A stretch of DNA of 20,019 nucleotides from Akkermansiaceae bacterium. Its GTDB lineage: Bacteria; Verrucomicrobiota; Verrucomicrobiia; Verrucomicrobiales; Akkermansiaceae. Of the stretch, positions 8,201 through 14,285 are shown one piece after another. Every line of letters starts with the position of its first letter. Position 1 is the stretch's first letter. The notes below the pieces were generated by a model. The model was not told where the DNA came from and ran no database searches. It worked only from the letters and a program-made list of their open reading frames with translations. The position numbers and the translations under genes were made by a program. The stretch lies in NCBI GenBank assembly GCA_014379305.1, contig JACMMB010000227.1, forward strand, positions 1 to 20,019. Direction: 5' to 3'.

Positions 8201-8668
8201 GTTCTCATCGAACGCCATCACCACCACTGCCGCACCATATTTCATCACATGCTTCGCCGATTTGCGGAAAACATCCTCGCCTTCTTTCAATGAAATCGAG
8301 TTCACAATCCCCTTCCCCTGAAGATGCTTCAGACCCTCTTCAAGAATCTCCCACTTTGAGGAATCCACCATGATCGGCACCTTCGCCACATCCGGCTCGC
8401 CTTGGAGCAAGTCTAGGTAACGCGCCATCATCGCCTTGCCATCGATCAGCCCGTCATCAAAACAGATATCGATCACATTGGCCCCGTTCTCCACCTGCTG
8501 CCGCGCGACCTCCACCGCCGCTTCAAGATCACCCGCCCGCACCAGCTTCGCAAACTGCGGCGACCCCGCCACATTCGTCCGCTCTCCGATCATCAGAAAA
8601 CCCTTTTCCTCTGAATGATTGTAAGCATCCGTCCCGGAAAGTCTCAAAGCTGGCTTTATGTTTTTCAT
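5252..8668 (-). CDS. metH: Methionine synthase large subunit (folate, cobalamin, activation domains) with in-frame RAYT transposase insertion
   Basis: Transfers methyl from 5-methyltetrahydrofolate via cobalamin to homocysteine; the homocysteine/zinc module is the separate upstream gene. The 1138 residues comprise the pterin-binding barrel (about 24-290, with MIGERTNVAGS and VDSSKW), the helical cap (about 325-410), and the B12 domain (about 440-570) with DVHDIG at 450-455, where H452 is the expected axial cobalt ligand. The reactivation domain starts at about 615. It carries its early motifs (YIDWTPFFHAWELRG), breaks after SDWVKP (740-745), and resumes at PDFIGGFVVGIHG (970-982). The SAM-binding motif RPAPGY (1047-1052) and DYARRKGM then follow. 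The break is a 224-codon insert (746-969) encoding a REP-associated transposase. Outside it the family order is intact and the frame is open throughout. The ATG start has only a weak Shine-Dalgarno. The insert may abolish or only burden reactivation; the sequence cannot decide. Confidence 0.9.
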   Translation of the reverse strand: MKNIKPALRLSGTDAYNHSEEKGFLMIGERTNVAGSPQFAKLVRAGDLEAAVEVARQQVENGANVIDICFDDGLIDGKAMMARYLDLLQGEPDVAKVPIMVDSSKWEILEEGLKHLQGKGIVNSISLKEGEDVFRKSAKHVMKYGAAVVVMAFDENGQAATYEEKIRICERAYRILVDEVGFNQNDIIFDPNILTVATGIEEHNNYALDFINATRWIKENLPGAKVSGGVSNISFSFRGNNAVREAMHSAFLYHATKAGMEMGIVNAGMLEVYDEIPKELLDCVEDVLLNRREDSTERLLDLAESYKNKGGKKIEEDLAWRDESVEKRLEHALLRGIDRFIDEDTEAARLKYGRPLKVIEGPLMDGMGVVGDLFGAGKMFLPQVVKSARVMKKAVAWLFPFMEAEKEEFLAEEAAAFKAEQPELTDQEAMKLAERGRSAGRFLIATVKGDVHDIGKNIVGVVLSCNGFEVTDMGVMVSCDKILDRAIEMGSDVVGLSGLITPSLDEMVHVAKEMERRGFTIPLLIGGATTSAAHTAIKIAEHYSGPVVHVLDASRSVPVTTSLLSKDQRDGFVADLREKQKKAKEAFLGGPKKETLSIEEARKAGPKFDWENYLPPVPGFTGTKAIESEISELVEYIDWTPFFHAWELRGVWDREKKELKTKNEGGAAEAKKLFAEAGEYMEKLVAEKRLRARGIYGFFPANADGDDIIVWNEDGTERTKFHTLRQQLKKTSGKPNVALSDWVKPVAADCIRHAEQSTTITKEKWGSLPHWYREGATYAVTFRLEDTFSQGVLVAYAKEKEELKRRIQQADKDGEEGLAKDLRKNLDKLYRERIESVLDQGLGDSWMKDERIARIVADAIRFFAESRYDLGAWCVMPNHVHMILSPRDSESLSEILHSIKRFSAREVNKVLGSEGEFWQKESYDHIIRDAEDFVNQTRYVLNNPESAGLEDWEFVGNGGLAGRMQSAATPDFIGGFVVGIHGADEYAKELDAAHDPYGSIMVKAIADRLAEAFAEKLHHQARIEWGYETETELTKDELIHENYQGIRPAPGYPAQPDHTEKPILFELLNASAETGVTLTESCAMHPGAAVCGLYFSPPDSHYFALSELQKDQMEDYARRKGMTLAEVEKWLGPWLGYA
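5762..5784 (+). repeat. REP unit at the 3' (C-terminal) edge of the RAYT insert
   Basis: It consists of C, the GTGG tetranucleotide, a C and the palindrome GGCGGATTGCATCCGCC (7-bp arms, TGC loop). It is a perfect inverted copy of 6412-6434. On the minus strand it encodes GRMQSAAT of the MetH large subunit (residues 962-969), so the repeat is part of the protein. Confidence 0.9.
6412..6434 (-). repeat. REP unit at the 5' (N-terminal) edge of the RAYT insert
   Basis: Read on the minus strand it has the same C-GTGG-C-palindrome structure as 5762-5784 and 5186-5208. The 28 bases from 6434 down to 6407 are identical to 5186-5213. It encodes VAADCIR at residues 746-752, the first residues after the native MetH motif SDWVKP. 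Confidence 0.9.
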
Positions 8669-8700
8669 GAAATCAAAGTATCCATTCGCGTATCAATTCG

Positions 8701-8729
8701 AGTGTCGGAAAATTCCATTTTGCGACACT
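8701..8729 (-). promoter_or_regulatory. Intercistronic hairpin between the two metH genes
   Basis: A 29-base element in the 67-base gap between the metH halves. The arms AGTGTCG and CGACACT (7 bp) continue, after one mismatch, into AAAAT/ATTTT (5 bp) around a 3-base loop. No T tract follows on either strand, so it does not look like an intrinsic terminator. It could stabilise or process the mRNA or set the ratio of the two subunits; these roles are inference. The folding potential is seen directly. Confidence 0.55.
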
Positions 8730-8735
8730 GTAGGA

Positions 8736-9827
8736 TTAGCTTCCCGGCACCCTCCTTGGTACCACTCCCCTGACACCGTCCGCAATTGCCTTCACATGCT
8801 CCGGCGTATTTCCGCAGCATCCGCCCGCAAGATTGATCAAACCGCTTTCGGCAAACTCCCGCATGAAATCCTTCATGTGCACCGGCTCCAAATCAAAGCC
8901 CGTCGGGGCAAGTGGATTTGGCAAACCCGCGTTCGGATAACAGGACACGTAAGTTTCAGCCACCTCCGAAAGCTCCTCTAAAAACGGCCTCATCAAATCC
9001 GGACCGAGCGAACAGTTCAGGCCGATCGCCAGCGGCTTGAGATGCGCGAATGCATTCCACAAGGCCTCAACTTTCTGCGCCGAAATCATCGTCTCCCCTC
9101 CCAAGCCAACCGCCGCCGAAACGATCACCGGCAGCAGCACCGCGTCCTCATCGAACACTTCCCGCACCGCCACCGCCGCCGCTTTCGCATTGAGCGAATC
9201 GAAAATGGTCTCGATCATCAGAATATCACATCCGCCCGCGATCAAACCCCGCACCTGCATCCGGTAAGCCTCCAGAACCTGGTCAAAAGTCACCACCCGG
9301 AAGGCCGCGTCCTCCGCATCCGGCGAGTTGCTCAGAGACACGGTCAAGGGACCGATCGCTCCCGCTACATAACGCTTCACCCCGGTATCCGAGCCCACAT
9401 CGTCCGCCATTTTCCGACACAGCTGCGAGCCTTTCACGTTCATTTCCCAAGCCAGTTCATTGAGAAACTCATTCTCCAGAATCTTTTGGAAAAACTCCGG
9501 ATCTTTTCTTCCGCCCTTTTCCCGTGGATCCTCAATGAAAAACTCGCTCTGCGCGATCCCGGTTGCGGAAAACGTATTGGTCTCACAAATATCCGATCCA
9601 GCCTCGTAAAACCGCTTATGGATATCACCAATCACCGCCGGCTTCGTGATTGAAAGAATGTCTCCATTGTTCAGCAAATCCTTGTCATTCTTGGCAAACC
9701 TCTCCCCCCGCGCTGCCGATTCATCCAGTCCGTAGGTCCGGATGGTTGTCCCCATCGCCCCATCAAGGACCAGAATGCGTTCCTGAAGGCTTCTGCCAAG
9801 TTCCACCGATAAATCCGCATGCGCCAT
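8736..9827 (-). CDS. metH: Methionine synthase homocysteine S-methyltransferase subunit (split MetH N-terminal module)
   Basis: This protein supplies the homocysteine-binding, zinc-containing barrel of cobalamin-dependent methionine synthase. The ATG at 9825-9827 gives 363 residues starting MAHADLSVELGRSL, just ahead of the family motif ILVLDGAMGTTI. An upstream in-frame TTG at 9860 would add 11 residues with no conserved content. Zinc ligands are visible as C272 in GLNCSLGP and C337/C338 in GGCCGNTPEH. ICETNTFSATG and MIETIFDSLNAKAA are also typical. The gene ends at PRRVPGS, which corresponds to the linker between the homocysteine and folate modules of single-chain MetH, so the split falls on a domain boundary and is not a broken frame. 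The partner gene starts 67 bases downstream and the two are probably one operon. It is divergent from the DUF4380 gene. Confidence 0.93.
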   Translation of the reverse strand: MAHADLSVELGRSLQERILVLDGAMGTTIRTYGLDESAARGERFAKNDKDLLNNGDILSITKPAVIGDIHKRFYEAGSDICETNTFSATGIAQSEFFIEDPREKGGRKDPEFFQKILENEFLNELAWEMNVKGSQLCRKMADDVGSDTGVKRYVAGAIGPLTVSLSNSPDAEDAAFRVVTFDQVLEAYRMQVRGLIAGGCDILMIETIFDSLNAKAAAVAVREVFDEDAVLLPVIVSAAVGLGGETMISAQKVEALWNAFAHLKPLAIGLNCSLGPDLMRPFLEELSEVAETYVSCYPNAGLPNPLAPTGFDLEPVHMKDFMREFAESGLINLAGGCCGNTPEHVKAIADGVRGVVPRRVPGS

Positions 9828-9867
9828 GCCGAAACCTAATCTGTTCCATCGAATGGGCAAGTTTCAA

Positions 9868-9891
9868 ATCATCACATCACGATATGATGAT
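9868..9891. promoter_or_regulatory. Palindromic operator candidate upstream of metH
   Basis: ATCATCA (9868-9874) and TGATGAT (9885-9891) form a perfect 7-bp inverted repeat with a 10-base spacer, in the divergent region between metH and the DUF4380 gene. It overlaps the -10 and expected start point of the candidate metH promoter, the usual position of a repressor site. The regulator is not identified; no regulator gene is in the window. Confidence 0.35.
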
Positions 9892-9910
9892 GTAAGAAAA
9901 ACTCAATCAA
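9882..9910 (-). promoter_or_regulatory. Candidate metH promoter
   Basis: On the minus strand, TTGATT (9905-9910) and TCATAT (9882-9887) are spaced by 17 bases, a reasonable match to a housekeeping sigma factor promoter. This would leave a leader of only about 50 bases before the metH ATG at 9827, too short for a cobalamin or SAM riboswitch. It was assigned by pattern alone. Confidence 0.3.
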
Positions 9911-9968
9911 CGACTTCAACCCATATTCAGCCATCGACCTTTCCCAATCCCTCCTCCATCATTGGCAA

Positions 9969-10937
9969 ATGACTTCGCATTTCCTCACGATCCTCGCTTG
10001 CAGCTTGGTTGTAGGAACCATTTCCTGTGATGCCGAAATCATCAGAACATCCTGGCAAGGCTGGGAAGAGGCATGGATTATCCGCAGCAAAACGGCTGAA
10101 ACCGTGATCGTTCCTGAAATCGGCCGCATCATGCAGTTCGGCTTCCGGGACAAACCCGGGGTGTTTTGGAACAATCGGAAACTTGCAGGAAAATCTCCCG
10201 ACCCCTTGGCTAGCGAATGGCAAAACTTCGGGGGCGAAAAAGTCTGGCCCGCTCCTCAGAACTGCTGGCCGATTTTCGGAATCAGGGATTGGCCGCCGCC
10301 GTCTGGCTTCGATTCCACCTCTTCCACCATTCTGAAAACGCCTGATGGCACTGCCGATACGATCAAACTTCTCTGGCCTGAAGACACTCAGACCGGCATC
10401 CGGATGACCCGTGAAATATCCCTTGCTGACAGCTCGCTGACGGTAACCACGCACTGGGACCGCCTCCATCCCGGTCCCTCTCCGCTCGCCATCTGGACCG
10501 TAGCCCAGCTTCGCCACCCGGAAGAATGCTTCATCGCCAAACCAAGCCCCGGAGTGCTACCGCCCCAGCTACTCAAGCTGTCCAAGGATTTCCCGCCTTC
10601 CCTGCGTGAACTTCCCAATTCCCACTCTTTAACCCGCGATTCCAAGCTGGCTTACAAAGTCGGCTCCTCGGGCAACCATCTCCTCTGGGCGGACGCGGAA
10701 ACCCTCCTCCACATCCATATCCTTACCAAATCGAACGCGATACAGCCTGATGGCGGCAGCCGCATCCAGATCTACACCAATGCGGATGACAACCCATACA
10801 TTGAGTTGGAAACCCTCGGCTCACTCCAGATTATCCCTTCAGGCTCCAGGATTTCTGAAACCCTTACCTACTCTCTGCTCCATCGTGATCCTGATATCCC
10901 GCTCGATCAAATTGTCCTCAAGATGTTCCAGCCTTGA
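9969..10937 (+). CDS. Secreted DUF4380-type protein (galactose-mutarotase-like fold)
   Basis: A 322-residue protein starting with a Sec-type signal peptide (FLTILACSLVVGTISCDA, about residues 5-22). Cys20 sits where a lipoprotein cysteine could be, but TIS is a poor lipobox, so periplasmic release or a lipid anchor are both possible. The mature part shows the DUF4380 pattern: IGRIMQFGF near 51-59, FWNN near 66-69, and FGGEKVWPAPQ near 87-97 followed by WPIFGIRDWPPP. These proteins resemble aldose-1-epimerases in fold and may bind or act on sugars, but no reaction is established. The ATG has no Shine-Dalgarno. An acyl ligase gene follows 51 bases downstream on the same strand; the functional link is unclear. 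The family call is by motif memory, not by search. Confidence 0.75.
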   Translation: MTSHFLTILACSLVVGTISCDAEIIRTSWQGWEEAWIIRSKTAETVIVPEIGRIMQFGFRDKPGVFWNNRKLAGKSPDPLASEWQNFGGEKVWPAPQNCWPIFGIRDWPPPSGFDSTSSTILKTPDGTADTIKLLWPEDTQTGIRMTREISLADSSLTVTTHWDRLHPGPSPLAIWTVAQLRHPEECFIAKPSPGVLPPQLLKLSKDFPPSLRELPNSHSLTRDSKLAYKVGSSGNHLLWADAETLLHIHILTKSNAIQPDGGSRIQIYTNADDNPYIELETLGSLQIIPSGSRISETLTYSLLHRDPDIPLDQIVLKMFQP

Positions 10938-10988
10938 AACGCGGATTCGTAGCACACCATCAATCTCCGGCCTAGATAGTTTACCAAA

Positions 10989-13130
10989 ATGACTGCCACC
11001 CAATTTCTCCATCAGCAACGCATCCCTCAAACCGGCTTTCTCGCGATCCCCGGGCGCCTGGATTTTCAGCAGCTTCTTCAGCTCGAAAAACACTTTACTG
11101 GCCGGAAAATCACTTATCTCATCGAGGAGGGAGACCATCATGAGCCGGCCTTGCGCTCCTACATGGAGAAATCCGGCTCCGGAACGATGTTTTCCATCGC
11201 CGACAAAAACCCCGCTTCAGCAGGCAAAGAGCTCGCCGACTTTCTCAAGGACAATGGCGTGCTTCTCTTTGTTCCAGGCCGCTCCTCCACCCGTCCGGCA
11301 ACCCCAAGTCATATTCCCTCCACCCATCTCAAAATCCTTACCGCATTCAAGCTCCCGCTCCTTCCGATCGCTATCGATTGCCCGCGTGAATCGTGCCTTG
11401 GCATCGAAAAAATCTCATCCCTACCGGTGTCAGTCATCTGCTTCGGGCACCCGATCACCGCTGCAAACTCGACCCTCCCCGGCTATCAGGCGGCGCTTCT
11501 TGAAGCCTTCGAAGAAGCCTGGTCAACCCGTAGCATCCTCAAAACCTCCCTCGCCACCGCTCTTGTCCACGGACTGAAAAACAATTCCGGCGATAGCCTG
11601 ATCGATGGCGCTGATGATGCGGTGCTGTCTTTCTCAAAAATCCTCCCCGCAGCCATCGCTCTTTCCAAATTCATCAAGAGCGAAACGGATAAGCCTCGTG
11701 TCGCCATCGTCCTTCCTCCTGGAAAAGGCGGACTTATTGCCAACCTCGCCGTCCTCTTCGCGGGAAAAATTCCGGTGAATCTCAACTTCACCGCCTCTCA
11801 CAACGCCATCCGCTCCTCCATTCGCCAAGCCGATGTCGACCGCTTCATCACCGCCGACCCCTTTGTCCGCAAGGTTTCCTCATTTCCATGGCCGCCAAAC
11901 CGCGATCTGATCTTTATCGAGCGCGTATTGCCGGAGCTCAGGAAATCGGTGGTCAAATGGTCGCTATTGACCAAAATCCTGCCTGCCTCTGTCATCGCCC
12001 GACTGCTTGGCTTGGACAAGCGCAGCAACAACGATGAGGCCATCCTGCTCTTTACCTCCGGCTCCTCTGGTGAACCCAAAGGCGTTGCCCTCACCCACCG
12101 CAACGTCCTCGCCAACGTCACTCAATTCACCTCCCGCCTCAATATTGGCCGCGATTCTTCAATCCTTGGCTGCCTCCCGCTTTTCCACTCCTTTGGCTGC
12201 ACCGTGACCCTCTGGTATCCGGTCATCGAGGGCATCAACCTCATCACCTATCCCTCTCCGCTCGAAACCAAACGCCTCGCCGAGCTCATTTCCCTCCACC
12301 AGATCAAGGTCCTCCTCGCCACGCCGACTTTCCTCCGTGGCTACATGAAACGCATCGACTCAGCTCAGCTTGCCTCCCTCAAGCTGGTCGTCACCGGTGC
12401 GGAAAAACTTCCCCAGAACTTCGCCGATGCCTTTGAGGAAAAATTCGGCGTCCGCCCAATGGAAGGCTATGGTCTTACCGAAACGTCTCCCGCCACCAAT
12501 GTGAATCTCCCCACCCCGGATGAGACCCACGAAACCAACTCACTCCCCGCCACTTGCAACGGCTCCGTGGGGCAGCTGCTGCCCGGACTGGCCATCAGGC
12601 TCATTGATCCCGCCACGGAAAAATCAGTTTCCATAGATCAACCCGGCATCATCATCCTCAAGGGTCCGAACATTTTTCCGGGCTATCTTAAGGACGAGAA
12701 AAAAACCCGGGAAGTGCTCTCAGAGGACGGATGGTTTAAAACCGGCGATGTCGGCTATCTGGACGCCGAAGGTTTCCTCCACATCCAAGGCCGGATTTCC
12801 CGCTTCTCCAAAATCGCCGGCGAAATGGTGCCCCACGAAACCATCGAAGCCTCTATCAACCAGGTTCTTGGACTCGATTCGGAAACCGAACGCAAAATCG
12901 CCATCGTCGGAATCCCGGATGAAGCAAAAGGCGAAGCCATCGTCCTGCTTTCAACGATTGCCGGCAAAGCCTTGGAACAGGAATGCATCGACCTGCGCTA
13001 CAAACTCCTCGATCTAGGGCTAACCTCACTGTGGTGCCCGCGCCTCATTATCGCGGTCCCGGAAATTCCGCTCCTCGCCTCCGGGAAGCTCGATATCAAG
13101 GCCTGCCAGGAACTCGCAAACTCGAATTAG
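10989..13130 (+). CDS. AMP-forming acyl ligase (acyl-CoA/acyl-ACP synthetase-like) with degenerate acyltransferase-like N-terminus
   Basis: A 713-residue protein. The C-terminal 500 residues form an ANL-family adenylating enzyme that activates a carboxylic acid with ATP. Visible motifs are the P-loop-like TSGSSGEPKG (356-365), PLFHSFG (397-403), GYGLTET (493-499), WFKTGDVGYLDAEGFLHIQGR, and the C-terminal SGK lysine at about 700. The layout resembles Aas-type proteins (lysophospholipid acyltransferase plus acyl-ACP synthetase). Residues 15-135 look like a worn PlsC acyltransferase: FLAIPGRLDFQQLL stands where the catalytic HxxxxD motif should be, VLLFVPGRSSTR in place of FPEGTRS, and LPIAID as the later motif. 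The catalytic His and Asp are therefore missing. It probably acts on long-chain fatty acids; the substrate and final acceptor are not determinable. No Shine-Dalgarno is visible. Confidence 0.85.
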   Translation: MTATQFLHQQRIPQTGFLAIPGRLDFQQLLQLEKHFTGRKITYLIEEGDHHEPALRSYMEKSGSGTMFSIADKNPASAGKELADFLKDNGVLLFVPGRSSTRPATPSHIPSTHLKILTAFKLPLLPIAIDCPRESCLGIEKISSLPVSVICFGHPITAANSTLPGYQAALLEAFEEAWSTRSILKTSLATALVHGLKNNSGDSLIDGADDAVLSFSKILPAAIALSKFIKSETDKPRVAIVLPPGKGGLIANLAVLFAGKIPVNLNFTASHNAIRSSIRQADVDRFITADPFVRKVSSFPWPPNRDLIFIERVLPELRKSVVKWSLLTKILPASVIARLLGLDKRSNNDEAILLFTSGSSGEPKGVALTHRNVLANVTQFTSRLNIGRDSSILGCLPLFHSFGCTVTLWYPVIEGINLITYPSPLETKRLAELISLHQIKVLLATPTFLRGYMKRIDSAQLASLKLVVTGAEKLPQNFADAFEEKFGVRPMEGYGLTETSPATNVNLPTPDETHETNSLPATCNGSVGQLLPGLAIRLIDPATEKSVSIDQPGIIILKGPNIFPGYLKDEKKTREVLSEDGWFKTGDVGYLDAEGFLHIQGRISRFSKIAGEMVPHETIEASINQVLGLDSETERKIAIVGIPDEAKGEAIVLLSTIAGKALEQECIDLRYKLLDLGLTSLWCPRLIIAVPEIPLLASGKLDIKACQELANSN

Positions 13131-13230
13131 CCGCTGGCTGAAACTGGCAGGACATCTCGTCCCTCACTTTTCCGGGATCAAACCAAACCCTTGCCCCCCG
13201 CCGCCCTGTCCGCTATCCCCTTCCGCGTCT
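13131..13230. other. Spacer before pheS
   Basis: One hundred bases between the acyl ligase stop and the pheS start. The last 40 bases are pyrimidine-rich and hold no Shine-Dalgarno. I found no T-box, no leader peptide with Phe codons and no strong terminator of the kind that regulates pheS in some bacteria. Confidence 0.45.
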
Positions 13231-14247
13231 ATGAACGAGCATGTCTCCACCATCCAAACTCTGGCTCTCGAACTCATCGCCGCTGCCTCTGACGAGCGCA
13301 CTCTCGATGAAGCACGAGTCTCGGTTCTTGGCAAAAAAGGCACCCTCAGCCTCGCCGGAGCCGCAATCAAGGATGTCCCCGGCGACCAGAAAGCCGCCTT
13401 CGGCCAAGCCCTGAATACCGCCCGCGCTGCGATTACATCAGCTCTTGAGGAAAAACAAAACGCCCTTCTGGAAATCGCCGACCGTGCGGCTCTTTCCGGC
13501 ATCGACCTTACTCTCCCTGCCCGTCCTGTGCCGATAGGCGCCCTTCACCCGCTGACTTTAATCCGCGACGAAGCTGTGCAAATTCTCCGCCGCATGGGAT
13601 TCGCCCTCGCGGATGGCCCGGAAATCGAAGATGAATTCCATTGCTTCGATGCCCTGAACACCCCTGCGGATCACCCGGCCAGAAATGAAAAAGACACCTT
13701 CTATTTCAATTCCGGCAAGCTCCTGCGCACCCACACCTCCAGCGTGCAAGTCCGCATGATGGAAACCGCCACCCTCCCCATCCGCATCATCGCCCCCGGT
13801 TCCGCCTATCGCCGCGATGAAATCGATGCAACCCACCTCTCCGTTTTCAACCAGCTCGAAGGCCTCTATGTCGACACCGATGTCACGCTTCCTGACCTGA
13901 AAGGCACGCTGGAATACTTTTTCCACGAAATGTTCGGCACCACCACCGAAGTCCGCTTCCGCCCGCATTTCTTCCCTTTCACCGAACCATCATTTGAAAT
14001 CGATGTGAAACTCCAAGTGAAAGGCCAGGCTCCCCGTTGGATCGAAGTTGCCGGCTGCGGCATCGTCGATCCGGCTGTATTCGAAGCCATTAATGCGACC
14101 CGTAAAGACAGAGTCCTTGACCACGGAAAAGTCACCGGCTTTGCCTTCGGCATGGGCCTCGACCGCCTCGCCATGATCCGCTGGGCCATCAAGGACATTC
14201 GCCTCCTCATTGAAAACGACATCCGCTTTCTATCCCAGTTCGCATAA
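13231..14247 (+). CDS. pheS: Phenylalanyl-tRNA synthetase alpha subunit
   Basis: Catalytic subunit of the alpha2-beta2 class II enzyme that charges tRNA(Phe). At 338 residues it is of normal length. The N-terminal coiled-coil arm spans about 1-90 (helical, with VSVLGKKGTLS). The catalytic core shows LLRTHTSSVQVR (164-175), motif 2 with SAYRRDEIDATHLSVFNQLEG (191-211), FPFTEPS (248-254) for Phe/ATP binding, and motif 3 with GMGLDRLAM (307-315). All key residues are present. The ATG gives the standard start just ahead of the arm, but without a Shine-Dalgarno. pheT follows 38 bases downstream, the usual pheST operon. Confidence 0.97.
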   Translation: MNEHVSTIQTLALELIAAASDERTLDEARVSVLGKKGTLSLAGAAIKDVPGDQKAAFGQALNTARAAITSALEEKQNALLEIADRAALSGIDLTLPARPVPIGALHPLTLIRDEAVQILRRMGFALADGPEIEDEFHCFDALNTPADHPARNEKDTFYFNSGKLLRTHTSSVQVRMMETATLPIRIIAPGSAYRRDEIDATHLSVFNQLEGLYVDTDVTLPDLKGTLEYFFHEMFGTTTEVRFRPHFFPFTEPSFEIDVKLQVKGQAPRWIEVAGCGIVDPAVFEAINATRKDRVLDHGKVTGFAFGMGLDRLAMIRWAIKDIRLLIENDIRFLSQFA

Positions 14248-14285
14248 ACCCGCCTGCCACTGAACTGTTACTTTTTGCTGCTCCG

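Noticed and set aside
8701..8729. Intrinsic terminator between the metH genes
   Set aside because: The stem is followed by mixed sequence on both strands with no run of Ts, so termination is not supported.
8669..8735. A frameshift breaking one metH gene into two
   Set aside because: The break falls on the inter-domain linker, the spacer has its own hairpin, and both protein ends are complete; no domain is interrupted.
9828..9968. Possible cobalamin or SAM riboswitch upstream of metH
   Set aside because: The whole divergent gap is 141 bases and no B12-box or SAM-I core pattern is seen; the predicted leader is about 50 bases.
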